Assembly: GCF_021462225.1 (NCBI RefSeq)
Contig: NC_061805.1
Coordinates: 30,769,958 to 30,833,957 of the forward strand
From: Girardinichthys multiradiatus
Taxonomy: Eukaryota > Chordata > Actinopteri > Cyprinodontiformes > Goodeidae
Length of the DNA: 64,000 bases
Direction of reading: 5' to 3'
The translations under genes were made by a program, and so were the position numbers. This document shows positions 24,500-47,207 of this stretch, piece by piece; the stretch's first letter is position 1; each line of letters opens with the position of its first letter. Under the pieces are notes generated by a model that was given only the letters and a program-made list of their open reading frames with translations, did no database searches and was not told where the DNA came from.

Positions 24500-25400
24500 T
24501 TGGACTGACGTCGCGAGGCGCTCAACTGAAAATATAACAGAAAATGAAATCAAGCTAACGCTCGGTCGAGCTCATGATAGCTGTAGCCTAGCCGACCGTT
24601 CGCCTTTGTTCTTTCAACAGCCTCTACGCCATTCCTAAGAACCATCGTGATCTGCTTGGAGAATATCAGCGCAGTAATTTTACGGTTGTTCCTCGTGTCC
24701 TAAGAGCGTAATGCTTTTGTTTTACAGTTAACAAGCCAAGCAAAGGGGCAACAAACATACGTCTAAAGTGCGACGACATACCCCTTTGTGTAAACCCGAG
24801 CGAAAAGCTAACATTAGCAGCGAGCTAGCACCCTAAACGAAAGTAACATGGTGGCGTGTCTTCTCAAAATTCCTGTACTTACGGGTCCCAGGTGTTTTGT
24901 TTTTACTTCGGGGACAACAGCTTTGTCGAAATTTAGGTAGCCACAAAACCAATTAGCGAATAAATGCTACCAGCCCCGGCATGTGAAAGGCCCTTTCCAA
25001 AATACAATACAATGGCTTACAGTTCCGATAGAGCCTCGCGTGTTAGCAAGCCACCGAACAACCTGTTCAGGTCAAGTTTATATACTCATAAAACGTCCAA
25101 CAGTCGCTAAGAAAACAAACCCAAAATAAAAACAATACACATCTGTAATTATTCACGCGGGTTTTTACACATACATCGCGAAACATATGTGACTTTCTTT
25201 TACCTGCTAACACGCTTCGCTCAGCCAGCAGGCAGCAGCAGATGGTGTCACGTGACCCACCGCGCCGTTGGTTAATGTAATGAAGCGCCGGGGCTCCACG
25301 CGCAACTTAAAATACCAATCAGAAGCATCTATCAGGTCACATGGTACAACGTCAAAGGCGCAACTTGCGCGTTCCCGCGTTGATGTATTATTACCGATTT
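24500..25400 (-). promoter_or_regulatory. ubap2: CpG-rich ubap2 promoter with CLEAR/E-box and CCAAT
   Basis: CpG density is clearly higher here than in the neighbouring AT-rich DNA. At 25247–25256 is the perfect palindrome GTCACGTGAC, identical to the TFEB/USF-type CLEAR motif. A CCAATCAG (NF-Y type) box starts at 25315. Both lie just upstream of or over the presumed first exon. Regulation by these factors is inferred. Confidence 0.55.
25204..25262 (-). other. ubap2: ubap2 untranslated first exon
   Basis: On the minus strand, GAGCGAAGCGTGTTAGCAG is followed by GTAAAAG at 25203–25197, a plausible donor. It would splice to the acceptor at 23901–23902 (TTTTTCCCCAG), joining 42 nt of leader to the ATG at 23858. 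The start site is not visible, so the outer limit is approximate. Confidence 0.5.
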
Positions 25401-25639
25401 ACAAAATTAAAATGTACGTGGCATGTGGAAGATTTAGACTCCATACGGAAGCCTGTGGGTTCTTAACAAATCTGAACATATTGACATTTATAACCAGTTT
25501 TAACTGTATTAATAAACGTAAGTAAAAGCTTTCTGTATAACATCTCTAAAAAATCTACTACTGGTGAGGAATAGGGACATGTCCACATGTATTATTACAT
25601 ATTCCCAATTAAAATGCCTAAAATTACACGCGTGTATTT

Positions 25640-26303
25640 GTTATTATCTGCCATTTTGGGTTTTTTGATTGACTTTTTCTCAGTCAGGTGTTTTTCTGTT
25701 CCTTCTAGAATATTTGTTTACTTATTTTTAGTTATTGCTGCCTAGATTCTTGTGTTGTGTTCCCCCTTAGATCCACTTTTCCCGGGTTTTGTTATTTCAG
25801 TTCAGTTCTCTTTTGTTTCAGTCTTACATGTTTATTTCTTTTCTGTTAGGTCATTAGTTGCAATCTGTCACTTAGAGTTTTGTGTGTGTTTACTTTTCTC
25901 AGTTAGATTCCCTCTTGTCCTCAGGTTACTTTTGTTGTTACTTTCCAGATTCCTATACTTTATGCTTGTTAATAGTTTTCTTAGATCTGTTCCCTGAGTT
26001 TTGTTACCTAGTTTTGGTTTCCCTGTTAATTAGTTTTCTTTAGATACAGTCCCCCTCAGTTCCATGCAGCTTGCTCCTCACACCTGTTCAGTATTCATCT
26101 GATTACCTACCTGATTCTCATTGGCACTTGCTGGTTCCTCCCATTAACTACCTTGCTGTTCCCTGCTGATTATCCATGTCTTCTTGTTGTTAACCCATGT
26201 AAGTTTTGGAAACCTTTCATTAAAGAAAAACTTTTTTCTCATCATGCTGCTGCCTAGTGTTTGTCTGTGTTTTGGTCCCACACAACCTCAAACCTTGACA
26301 GTA
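25640..26303 (+). repeat. Pyrimidine-rich LTR-like repeat, copy 1
   Basis: A T/C-rich stretch ending CATGCTGCTGCCTAG…TTTGGTCCCACAC…CCTTGACA. It shares its 3' phrases (CACCTGTTC, GATTACCTACCTG, GCTGGTTCCTC, TGTAAGTTTTGGA, ATGCTGCTGCC) in the same order with 40202–41194. A CATTAAAG near the end may be a poly(A) signal. Its 5' end is not clear. It lies between ubap2 and kif24, and no gene is seen here. Confidence 0.5.
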
Positions 26304-26559
26304 TTACGTTAGGGGCACATGATTAGCTCATTGTTTACCCAGCATTTTAATGGCGACTTGCTCTGTATAACGTTCAGAGAAAACGTTTTTTTTCTCTTGA
26401 GGGTGGAAGTGAGAGGAAACACCATAGTGTGATTGAAAGAGCTTTCTGAGACCTTCAGAAAGATAACTTTAGCAGCTAATGACTCTTTTAACAGATTTAA
26501 GAAGGTCTCAATGTAATTCGACATCAGCCATTCCACTTCAGAAAAGAAATGTTGTTCAT

Positions 26560-27053
26560 TGTTTTACAAGTGGAGGACAATTGATGACTAAATGACAAAA
26601 CAGGTCTGGCTGTCTAAGCAAGTTCAGCCTAAGGCCAAACTGCAAAAAACCTAAAAGATGTCTCCAAAAACGCTACAATATCTGGATCTACCTGGGCTCT
26701 TCCTAGTATTGTGAAAGTGCATGTCTGTGAAATCAGAAATACTGCACACTTTTTAAGTAGGGTTTGCAAGAAGGAAATGTTTGCTGTATAAGAAAAATAC
26801 AAAGGCCAGTCTAAAGTTTACAAGAGAGAACGATGACAAAGACTAGAAATTCAGTAATAATGGTCGTTGGATAGATCTAAAACTCACTTAGTTGAACATC
26901 AGAACAATGGGTGTGTTTGGCATAAAACAAAATCAGTATTCCAGGAAAATAACTTCAGGCCATCTATGAAGCATGGAGGTGGAAGTGGCATGGATTGACG
27001 ACGTTTTGCTGCAGCAGGACCCGGAATGCTCACTATCTTAGAATCCTATGAAC
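26560..27053 (+). mobile_element. Decayed Tc1-type fragment
   Basis: Broken frames include the transposase-like phrase MKHGGGSGMD near 26970–27000, followed by RRFAAAGPGMLTIL, equivalent to the segment between the first and second catalytic Asp of Tc1 transposases. Upstream the similarity is weak. A TATC microsatellite begins right after it. Confidence 0.5.
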
Positions 27054-27055
27054 AT

Positions 27056-27084
27056 CTATCTATCTATCTATCTATCTATCTATA
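27056..27084 (+). repeat. (TATC)n microsatellite
   Basis: About seven tandem copies of the tetranucleotide lie immediately left of the truncated Tc1 copy. A (TG)n(TA)n tract and a short GATA run lie on its right side at 27861–27910. Confidence 0.9.
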
Positions 27085-27096
27085 AACCATCACTGA

Positions 27097-27857
27097 TCCA
27101 TCACTGATCCACCCCCATGCTTCACTCTGGGCATGCAACAGTCTGGGTGGTATGCTTCTTTGGGGCTTCTCCACACCGTAACTCTCCCGGATGTGGAGAA
27201 AACAGTAAAGGTGGACTCATCAGAGAACAATACATGTTTCACATTGTCCACAGCCCAAGATTTGCGCTCCTTGCACCATTGAAACTGACGTTTGGCATTG
27301 GCATGAGTGACCAAAGGTTTGGCTATAGCAGCCCGGCCGTGTATATTGACCCTGTGGAGCTCCCGACGGACGGTTCTGGTGGAAACAGGAGAGTTGAGGT
27401 GCACATTTAATTCTGCCGTGATTTGAGCAGCCGTGGTTTTATGTTTTTTGGATACAATCCAGGTTAGCACCCGAACATCCCTTTCAGACAACTTCCTCTT
27501 GCGTCCACAGTTAATCCTGTTGGATGTGGTTCGTCCTTCTTGGTGGTATGCTGACATTACCCTGGATACCGTGGCTCTTGATACATCACAAAGACTTGCT
27601 GTCTTGGTCACAGATGCGCCAGCAAGACGTGCACCAACAATTTGTCCTCTTTTGAACTCTGGTATGTCACCCATAATGTTGTGTACATTTCAATATTTTG
27701 AGCAAAACTGTGCTCTTACCCTGCTAATTGAACCTTCACACTCTGCTCTTACTGGTGCAATGTGCAATCAATGAAGACTGGCTACCAGGCTGGTCCAATT
27801 TAGCCATGAAACCTCCCACACTAAAATGACAGGTGTTTCAGTTTCATTGTCCAACCC

Positions 27858-27860
<3 letters not shown>
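27097..27860 (-). mobile_element. Tc1-like transposon, 5' half only
   Basis: On the minus strand the terminal repeat CAGGGGTTGGACAATGAAAC starts at 27860 and leads to ATG at 27674. The coding frame reads MGDIPEFKRGQIVGAR, then a helix-turn-helix part (VTKTASLCDVSRATVSRVM), basic linker RKRKLS and VLFSDESTFTVF (first catalytic Asp). It breaks off after KHGGGSVM at about 27102. The C-terminal catalytic residues and 3' repeat are missing, so it is dead. Confidence 0.88.
27102..27674 (-). pseudogene. Tc1-like transposase, N-terminal two-thirds
   Basis: An unbroken frame of about 190 codons starts at a true ATG and holds the paired-like DNA-binding domain and the first Asp of the catalytic triad. 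Loss of the second Asp and the third acidic residue removes activity. The lack of stops implies truncation was fairly recent or happened on insertion. Confidence 0.85.
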
Positions 27861-27909
<49 letters not shown>

Positions 27910-28376
27910 TCATTTCAAATGTACCATAGGCAAAGTGATGTCTGAAATACAGTATATACTGTTATTTAAGGTCAAACAGATCAGACTTTCAAAATGACCT
28001 CAAATATGAATACACTAATTATGCTTTGTGTCAAAACTAAGGCCAAGGAAGAGCGATTAAAAATAACTTTGTTTGGATTAGTAAACTCGATATTTATTAA
28101 ATCATCATATAAAGCGCATTTTATTCAAATATAAACAACTAAAGCCACATTTTAAAAAATCACACACATTTTAAATAAATCTTAAACTCAATGCTATTCC
28201 ACCAAAAACATCTTACAATCCTTTATTGTAGTACTGAAAAACTACCAGGTAAACTTCTTCATAGGAAACTGAGCTTAAATGTCATTAGCAAAAAAAACTG
28301 AGTTATGGAAAATACCATCATCTGCTTTAATCGCCATGGTAACTTTACATTTGATTGTCCAGTAAACTGGTTTGAT

Positions 28377-39345
<10,969 letters not shown>

Positions 39346-39844
39346 TTCCTCCTTTGGCTTTTCTGTCTGCTTAGTTCTTCAGTCCACCTTGCCGAAGACA
39401 AGTAGATATGTCAGTTTAGCTTCTTGCTATTAGAAAATAAACACAATACAACATTGGCAGCTAATGTTATTCTGTATTATTGAAACAACCATAAAGTAAA
39501 ACAGTGTCCTGTCCAGTGAAGATGATGATCAGTGGCTGCTCACTTTGTCATTACTGCCAACATGCTCTGTTGACTGAAAAGCAAACCACAGGGCTGCAGC
39601 ATGGTGCTGAAACCTGACACTTGTGCAGGATAGAGCCAGGGCCTGCAATAGTTTAGTTTTCTCTATAATGGCAAATGTGATAAATATAGAAAACACAGGC
39701 CGAGCAACTGCTGATTTACTGTACATTGGCTAACAGCTGCAACCATCCTGCCATATGGCAAAACTAAAACCCACTTACTGATCCTTTCCCCTCAGACTGA
39801 ATCATAGTCTCCTACAATAAGTCAGTCAAGCGACATTATTAGAC

Positions 39845-39960
39845 CATCCATCCGTTTTCTAAAGCTGCTCAATCCTTGCAGGATTGCAGGGTTCTGGTGC
39901 TTATCTCCGGCAGTCACTAGCTTAGTGGCAGTGTACCCCCTGGACGGCTTGCCAGACTCA
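39845..39960 (-). repeat. SINE 3' part, truncated
   Basis: The phrase ATCCATCCGTTTTCTAAAGC followed by GGTGCTTATCTCCGGCAGTCAC matches the tail side of the SINE at 18215–18590. The tRNA-like head is absent. The rest of 39346–40200 shows nothing I can name apart from the presumed kif24 promoter close to 39345. Confidence 0.55.
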
Positions 39961-40201
39961 TTGGACACGTTTTTTGTAGCCTCCCAAAATGCACTTTAAA
40001 ATCCATTAAGCGATTACTTGAAGGCACCATATAGGGGGCAGGATTTACTTAAAAGATTAGAAGGAATTTATCAACATAATTTTTGAAACAGTTAATAAAA
40101 GGATCTTTTACTGCTGCTGGGGGTTCGTAGCAATGATTGACTTGATTCTCAGTAGGGTGGCTCTTAAACTGTGTGAAAAATACCATTGGTGGTACATGAC
40201 C

Positions 40202-41194
40202 TGTCAGGGTTTGGACTTTGTGTTTAGTCACTGTTTATGTTTATATTTAGTATTTTGGTAGTCGTGGTTGTTTTGGTTACTTCTTCTCACTCCTGATTGT
40301 TTATTTCCCCCCATTGCTCCTTTGGTTATTGTTGCTTTCTTAGTTTTGACTTAGTATGGTTTTCTCTGTATTATTATTATTTATTGTAGTGCTCTGGTTT
40401 CCATGTATTTCCTAGTTCAGTTTTCCATTTAGTATCTTTGTGTTTATTTATGGTTTGGTATTTGTCCTCTTTTATATTCTACTAGGTTACTAGTCTTATT
40501 TTCTCTGTGTTAGTTTCTTTCCTAGTTATAGTCCTTTCTTGTTTAGTTCCTCTAGTTTAGCTTTATTCTCCAGCCCCTCTGGTTAGGTTGTGTTTACTTA
40601 TTGGTTATATTTGGTTTGTTTACACTCTAGTCCTCATGTTCTCTTCTTCCCTTCCAGTCTATTCAGTCAGTGTGCTTTAGGTTTGTTTACTTTTGTAGTC
40701 AGGGTTTCTTTATGGTGTTGCTAGTTCTTAGGTTGTTGTGTTCCCTCCATTTTCTCAGTTTCCTTTAGTTCATATTTATTCTTGATTTTTATGCTTTATT
40801 TATCTTGGTCTATAGTTTCAATTAGGTCTGCTCACTGTTGTGTTAATTAGTCCCTTTCCTCATGCTTAGTTCTATTAGGTTCACCTGCTCCCTCTGCCTT
40901 CCTGCCTCCTTGTCTCACCTGTTCTTAGTTCCTTTGATTACCTGCCTTTGTTCTCCCTCAGTATATTAGTTGGTTTTGTTTCATTGTCTTTTGCTGGTTC
41001 CTCTTGTTGCACAACTCAGGTCTACCCTCTACTGCCATGTATACCATGTTCCTGCAGATGTAAGTTTTGGACCTCTGGTTTACCTGCAGTGATTTTGTTA
41101 CGCTTGTAACTTTGAATAAAGCTGAAGATTGTTCAATATGCTGCTGCCAAGCTCTTGCCTGCGCTTTGGTCCACCCACAAACCCCACTGTGACA
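40202..41194 (+). mobile_element. LTR-like repeat, possible solo LTR
   Basis: It begins TGTCAGGGTTTGG and ends CACTGTGACA, so it has TG…CA termini. An AATAAAG poly(A) signal sits at about 41114, 80 bp before the end. Flanks are TGACC and TGGCC, a 5-bp duplication with one mismatch. The body is T/C-rich and non-coding, and it shares 3' phrases with 25640–26303. An LTR fits, but the family is not identified. Confidence 0.5.
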
Positions 41195-43143
41195 TGGCCT
41201 GGTTCAGAAGAAATGCTGGTGTTAATTATTTGCAATATAAATATAAATGCATATACTGTGATGCTAATAAAACCCAATGGAAAAAGGGAATTCTTAAAAG
41301 CACATTGAGCTTTATTTCCCCAGAAATGTCTCTAAATGGTAGTGCAGCTGAGGAAATGTCAAGAGCTCCCAAAATGAACTAGAGCCAAGAAGAAGTTCTG
41401 GTAGCTACCTATGCGGTGTTCATTGAATTTGGATGTCAGAACTCAGATCTGAGAAGTGTTTCAGTTACATTTTCAAAAACTAGTTGGATTTACTCATTGA
41501 TGTGCTCAGTGACCAGACTAACTGCTGTTAGCAAAAGAAGCTAATAAATATTTATTAATAATTAAAACAATTCATCTGCATATGCATTGTTTGGAACATG
41601 GTTTACTAAAGAAAGCTGTATGGGACAGTGTGTTTGTGATAGATTTATTGGAATGCAAATCATCAGAAGTCCAAGTAAACTGTAACTGAAGTTATAACTA
41701 AGTTTTAAAGAAGGAAGCCGTATTGGATTTTGAGGCCGGGGTGGGAGAGATATCTCTGCCTTTCTCACTTGACATTCTGACTTCTTGGGATTTTTTTCCA
41801 TTTCAAATCTGGAAATTTCAACTTCTGAGTACATTTTTAAAGCAAAAATAGACTTTACCATAAAACCAATAATGCACAACCAATTAATATGAAAGGATTT
41901 GTTGTTTGTATGTCCTCTTCATCTACTGTATTACAATATTTGTCACAGTGGTACTTGGAAATTGTTGTATTTATTGAGGTGGTTTTGTCATGAAAATTAA
42001 GAACCACTACTCTAGGACCATAGATCACGGATCCCAGTCCATTCAAATCTCCATGTTTGAAAACGCAAGCTGCAAAATGCAATTTTACCCTGGAAAACTT
42101 AAAAACAGTAACATCTGATACAGGTTTAAATCCTTTAAGAATAACAATAAAATAAAATATAAATAAATATAAAATAACTGAGATACATGTCATAGCTAAC
42201 ATCTTTCTATCAGTTTTACGCTTTTCTGCAAAACACATCGCGTCTAAAATGCAAAAGCATTGAAGAAAAACAAAATATACTTACTCAAGACGTTTTAGCA
42301 GCACTGACAAAGAAAGGGACGTTAAACTGACATTAATATTTCACCGAGCAGGCAGCCTGAGTGGCATTTCTGTACACAGACTGAGTCTCCAAGGCGATAG
42401 AAACAGCCCAGCGTAGTTGGGGTGCAGCCTCAGCCCAATGAAACCTTACCTATCAGTTCAGTATTACATTGAACGGTAATCCCTCAGAGGATTAAGGCCC
42501 ACCAGCACAACCATTAAGAAGCCCTCACACTAAACCAGTTCAAAGCACTGGTCAACTGAACAGGCAGATTTGCTGTGGTTTTTGTTTTATCTAAACAAAA
42601 AGACTGAACAAAATTAGCTTGAAAATTAGACTTCGTTATGTAAAACTTTTTTAAATTGTTATTTCGGTAAAGAAAAAAGTCATAAATTGTTAAAAATATG
42701 TTTTGAGTATTTGAAAACAAATTATAAATGGATCAGGTGGAAAACATAGTGTATAAATCCAAGCCTATATATGTAGTGTTTTATTATTATTGTAAAACAT
42801 TTACATATATATTTTTAGCTTTATTTACGCAAGTCATAGGGTTAGGGTTAGGGGTTAGGGTTGAATGAAGGTGAAAAATTATTATATAAACATGTGCATG
42901 TATGGCTACGTTCATTACAAATAAATGTGCGGAGCTCAATACGTCGTCATGTGTTTCTCGGGGGACGTAATTCTATGTAACACCACAACATGGTTTCGTC
43001 TTCCTGCTGTTCTAGTCATTTTATTTGTGGATTCAGGTCCAAATGTTTGAGTAAACCTGCTGGATAAAGATAACGCCGCTCCGCGTTTGTCTGCGTTTGA
43101 TTTTGGTGAGAAGCTGCGATGTGCTCTTTAGTGTTTGTAAAAA
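41195..43143. other. Intergenic region upstream of rfesd
   Basis: AT-rich, with short unsupported open frames only. The last 250 bp (about 42930–43143) are richer in CpG and hold the likely rfesd promoter and leader. A telomere-like repeat lies at 42838–42863. I see no gene. Confidence 0.5.
42838..42863 (+). repeat. Interstitial telomere-like repeat
   Basis: Four near-perfect TTAGGG units in tandem (GGGTTAGGGTTAGGGGTTAG and then GGTT), with one extra G. It is about 280 bp upstream of the rfesd start codon. Confidence 0.9.
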
Positions 43144-46100
43144 ATGAAGGTTAAAGAGTAAGTTAATTACTCCACATGGACATATTTTTGCAGAATAGGG
43201 TGATAGTGCTACTCTGTATTTTTTACATTTTGCTTTCCAAAAGCTAGGTTCACTTATGGCTTAAAATAGCTATAGGAAGTAGTTTGCAATGATTTCAAAA
43301 GACCTAAAGAAAGTTTTTCTTCCAGTCTCAGCTGGATTTCACCTATTTTGAGTCCAGTTAAGGGATTCATGTGTTAATTAACACAGATTTAGGAATTATT
43401 CTGGTATACAAAAAGCTAGCCTCAAGCTAACATAAGTTCCTAAATTATATTTTCCTTTTTAATTTACTTTTAGACCAACAAGGTGTTTCCAAAAGAGTTG
43501 CTTAAGTTTTTTAGAGCAGAGAGTAAAATGTGTGTGTTTTCATGTGGTGCTCTGTGTTAAAGGAGTGGGGTGTTATTAATAACTGTTTTAAAGTCATTGC
43601 TAGAAAATAATTGCTGGTTGATAATTTGTCTTGAAAACAAGCTGCATAGACATTTCTTTATGGTTTATTTCAAGCAGCATCTATTTATATAAAGCTAACC
43701 AAAACCCACATCAAAAGGCATGGAAAACTTACCAAAGAACATGCTGGAACTCCACTGACCAGTGCATTTATGAAAAACATGCCTCATGGCAGTACTCTTA
43801 AACCTTTGGCCTGCTTTCTGTTTCCATTTTGCTGTTACAGAAGCCTCTCTCCTGCCTCCTGTAGATGTCAGTAGCGGATCTGACCCCACCCTTGTCAGTA
43901 ATAAAGAGACAGCATTGGTGGAGAAGCTGTCCAGTAGAGAGAATTAATCAAAACTGTTTTTAGAATGATTGATCACAGATAGCAGTTTGGGGGCAAAGTA
44001 TTTGGTTTTTAGAGCAGAGACTTTATGTATTTGGAGTAGGATTTATCTAAGTCTTTCACTTCACAAGAGGGAGAATTGGCAACCCTGTCTTTAATTTATT
44101 CCATCATGATTTGTCGTTAAAGAAAGGTTTGAGGCGAGAAGTGAAAATTTGATTGGAGAAAGCCATAAAAAAACACATTTTTAACACTGGATGTGGGATC
44201 TTGAATAAAGGTGAAATAGTGTAGCTACAAATTCAATTATTTCACTGTATCAATTAGCACGGTCACTATAACCACTGAAGGTCATCCGTGGCAAAACAAA
44301 ACCTCATGTCAGGCTCTTGTTTTTGTTTTGTTTTTTCGAATAACCAGCTAGATGTTTTGCAAATGATCTTGTAGGTAGAACCTAGACTGATAAATGCTTT
44401 ACTTAAAACTTATTGTTAATATATTTTAGGGGTTTCACAAGGTTCAGTTGTTGGCCCATTATTCATCACATATAAATAAAGAAAACGGGTCCATAGCATC
44501 CTTTACTCCGTTTGTTACTTCCTTGCTGGTAACACAGTAACTTACTCCACACCTACTCCTAATAAGGATACTGAACTAATAATTTGGCTTATGCATTGGA
44601 GATTGGATATTTAGGAGCAAGCACTGACCCATGTGTTGCCCTTCTCTCGCTATTTCATTGATCATGCTGATTCAGAAAGATGTTATCAAGATAATATCTC
44701 TAATTCGCCATATGAAAACCATTTTAGCTTGTATTTGTCAAGAAATCTGGAAAAAGACTTCACAGAATCTGAGATATGCATGATCCACTAATAGGTCATC
44801 TTCTGTATGTCAAGTTTTCAGCCAATTGGAAATCACATTGTTGGTACAAATATTAACATATATGACAATAACTCTGTTGCCTTTTTATGAAGAATCCCTT
44901 CAACAAGTTGGAACAAATTGTGTTTTCAGCAGCAGTACAATCAGGGTGTCATGTGAGGAAGAGAGCCCCACTTCCTCCTCTCCTACCATGCATTTCATCG
45001 GAAAGAAGGCAGATATTGTTAAGGCTGGGCGTGTGACACAGCGGGTGAATGGATGCAGAGATGTGCTTGTCCTGTACCACCAGGGGCAGCTTTATGCATT
45101 GGACATGCTTTGCTACCGTAAGCTCTAAGTAAATGAGAGTTGTGTGTGTGATTTGATATAAAGGGTAATCCACAAATATGGTATAATTACTTTATGGTAT
45201 AATTGCATGACTTTTTCCCCCCGACAGATACGGGTGGTCCATTACAGAACGGAGACATTGAGGTTAGTTTTTTCTGTTTAATAGTAAAATATATAAGGCT
45301 TGAAAGTCGCTGTGTGGGGTTTTTATTTGTGTTTACAGTGTATTCACACCCCTTGAACCTTTGCTTTCCATTTGGTCATGTTACAACCACAAACCTTTGA
45401 GTATTTCATAAGGATTTTATGTGATGAATTACCACAAATTAGCAATTGTTCTCAAAGGAAAAGGTTTTTTACTTTTCAGAATAAACTGGTGTGCACATGT
45501 ATTCAGTTCCCTTTACTCTGATACCCCTAAATATAATCCAGTGCTACAAACTGCCTTCTGAGGTCATGTAAGTGATATTGGTCTACATGTGTGGTGAAGA
45601 AATAACTGCACATTACCCTCAACACACTGTGCACATGGTGAAACATGGTGGTGGCAGCATCAAGCTGTGGGGATGTTTTTCTTCAGCTGCGACAGGGAAG
45701 TTGGTCAGAGTTGAGGGAATGATGGGTGAAATAAAATACAGGGCAGTCCTAGAAGGAAACATGTTAGAGGCTGCAAAAGACTTTAGACTGGGGAGGTTCA
45801 CCTTCCAGCAGGACTCTAACCATCCAGCCAGAACTACAAGGAAAGGGTTTAGATCAAAGCATATTCATGTGTTTGAATGGCCCAGTCAAAGTCCAAAGCT
45901 GAATCCAGTTGAGAATTTTCTAAAAGGTTTTTAATTAAGACTTGAAAATAAATTGATATTCACAGATATGCTTTATCCAGTCTGTTTGAGCTTGAATGGG
46001 CAAAGTTTAAAGCTACACAATAAAAACTTTTAGGGGTATTGAATGCCTTTGCTGGGCACTGTGCATTACAACATTTAAGTACGTTCTATATTTAAGCTTC

Positions 46101-46517
46101 TTTGTGTATGCAACAGTTTTTTTAAGTTGTATATTTCTATCACAACTCTGTACATTTATGCACTTTTCTTGTTATACCACATTTACTCTCCGTTTCCAAT
46201 GTTTTTGTACCCACCATCTCCATTAGGAGTTCAGTGGACGGCTGTGCATCGTTTGTCCATGGCACAAGTACAAGATAACCCTAGCAGAAGGTGAAGGACT
46301 TTATCAAGCTGTTGACAATCCTACAGTCAGACCGCTGAGGACTCACTGGCGCTCCAAGGGAGTCAAACAAAGGATTCATAAAGTCACTGAAGTCAGCGGG
46401 GATGTCTATGTGACACTGAATGACTCCAGCGAGGCCATTGAGTCCGATGTCTACCAGACTGAAAAACACAGGACAGTTTCAATCAATGTGCAGCCAAAAC
46501 CCAAACCCAAGACATAG
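43144..46517 (+). CDS. rfesd: Rieske Fe-S domain-containing protein (RFESD), 4 coding exons
   Basis: This is a small soluble Rieske protein predicted to bind a [2Fe-2S] cluster; its partner and reaction are not established. Exons: 43144–43157, 44930–45117, 45228–45262, 46227–46517, giving 528 nt and 175 aa (human 157). Cluster ligands are C66-Y-H68 and C89-P-W-H92, in CYHTGGPLQNGDIEFSGR and CIVCPWHKYKITLAEGEGLY. The last two ligands lie in exon 4. The chosen start is the ATG at 43144, whose 14-nt exon ends at a strong GTAAGT donor and keeps phase with the acceptor at 44928–44929. A downstream in-frame ATG (residue 25) is the alternative start. The C-terminus is Lys/Pro-rich (VQPKPKPKT). Intron 3 holds a Tc1 remnant. 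Confidence 0.9.
45335..46065 (+). mobile_element. Decayed Tc1 element in rfesd intron 3
   Basis: The left end reads AGTGTATTCACACCCCTTG and the right end GCCTTTGCTGGGCACTG, inverted versions of each other. An open stretch at 45572–45934 encodes VKHGGGSIKLWGCFSSAATG, FTFQQDSNHPARTT and SQSPKLNPVENF, the C-terminal half of a Tc1 transposase with changed catalytic surroundings. The N-terminal half is lost. Confidence 0.8.
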
Positions 46518-46539
46518 GAAGATTATAAAGTAGTCATTT

Positions 46540-47130
46540 CAGTGCGCACGGGCGCCCCCCAGGGGTGTGTTCTCTCCCCACTTTTCCCTCTTCACAAACA
46601 ACTGCATCTCAGCTGACCCGTCTGTGAAAACCCTGAAGTTTGCAGATGACACAACTGTCATTGATCTGATCCAGGACAGTGATGAGTCTGCATACAGACA
46701 GGACGTGGATCAGCTGGTACAGGTGGTTCTGAACAGAGCCACCTGGAACTTAACCCACTCAAGACTGTGGAGATGATGGTGGACTTTCGGAGACCACCAC
46801 CCTTACACTCCTCCCTCACGATCCTCAACAACATTGTGTCTGCTGTGGACCACTTCCGGTTCCTAGGAACCACCATTTCTCGAAACCTGAGTTGGTCCTC
46901 ATAAATAGACAAGGTCTAGGGTCAGGAAAAGGGGCCAATAAAATCTCTGCAGACCCCACACACCCTGCACACAAACTGTTAAGACATTTGCCTTCACGTC
47001 GGCGCCACAGAGCGCTGTCAGCTGAAACCAGCTGCCACAGAGACAGTTTCTTCCCCCAGGCTGTTTCTCTGATGGATACTTGACAGTCAGAGTTCCAGAG
47101 CAACATCATGCATACTTGGACTGATCTCAC
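46540..47130 (+). mobile_element. L2-like LINE 3' fragment next to the rfesd stop codon
   Basis: It begins in RT motif B ([11 protein letters not shown]), continues through motif C ([12 protein letters not shown]) and then loses frame. A later segment reads VDHFRFLGTTIS and SAETSCHRDSFFPQAVSLMDT, the same order as in the LINE at 5737–7585. Deletions and frameshifts show age. It starts about 20 bp after the rfesd stop and probably forms part of its 3' UTR. An AATAAA occurs at 46937–46942. Confidence 0.82.
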
Positions 47131-47207
47131 ATTAAATTATTTTGTAAAGTCAATTGTGTATATATTGTCATTTAAAAAGATACTTTTTATTTACATTTAA
47201 AAAAAAG

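Noticed and set aside
2390..25204. Assignment of the leftmost gene to UBAP2L
   Set aside because: UBAP2L is a close paralogue, but the start MMTSV, the overall domain wording and the neighbouring kif24 fit UBAP2 better. A tree of both paralogues would settle it.
42838..42863. True chromosome end
   Set aside because: Only four units, with unique genic sequence on both sides.
44425..44480. Reverse transcriptase scrap (GVSQGSVVGPLF)
   Set aside because: The phrase resembles RT motif B but nothing convincing surrounds it, so it is too short to call as an element.
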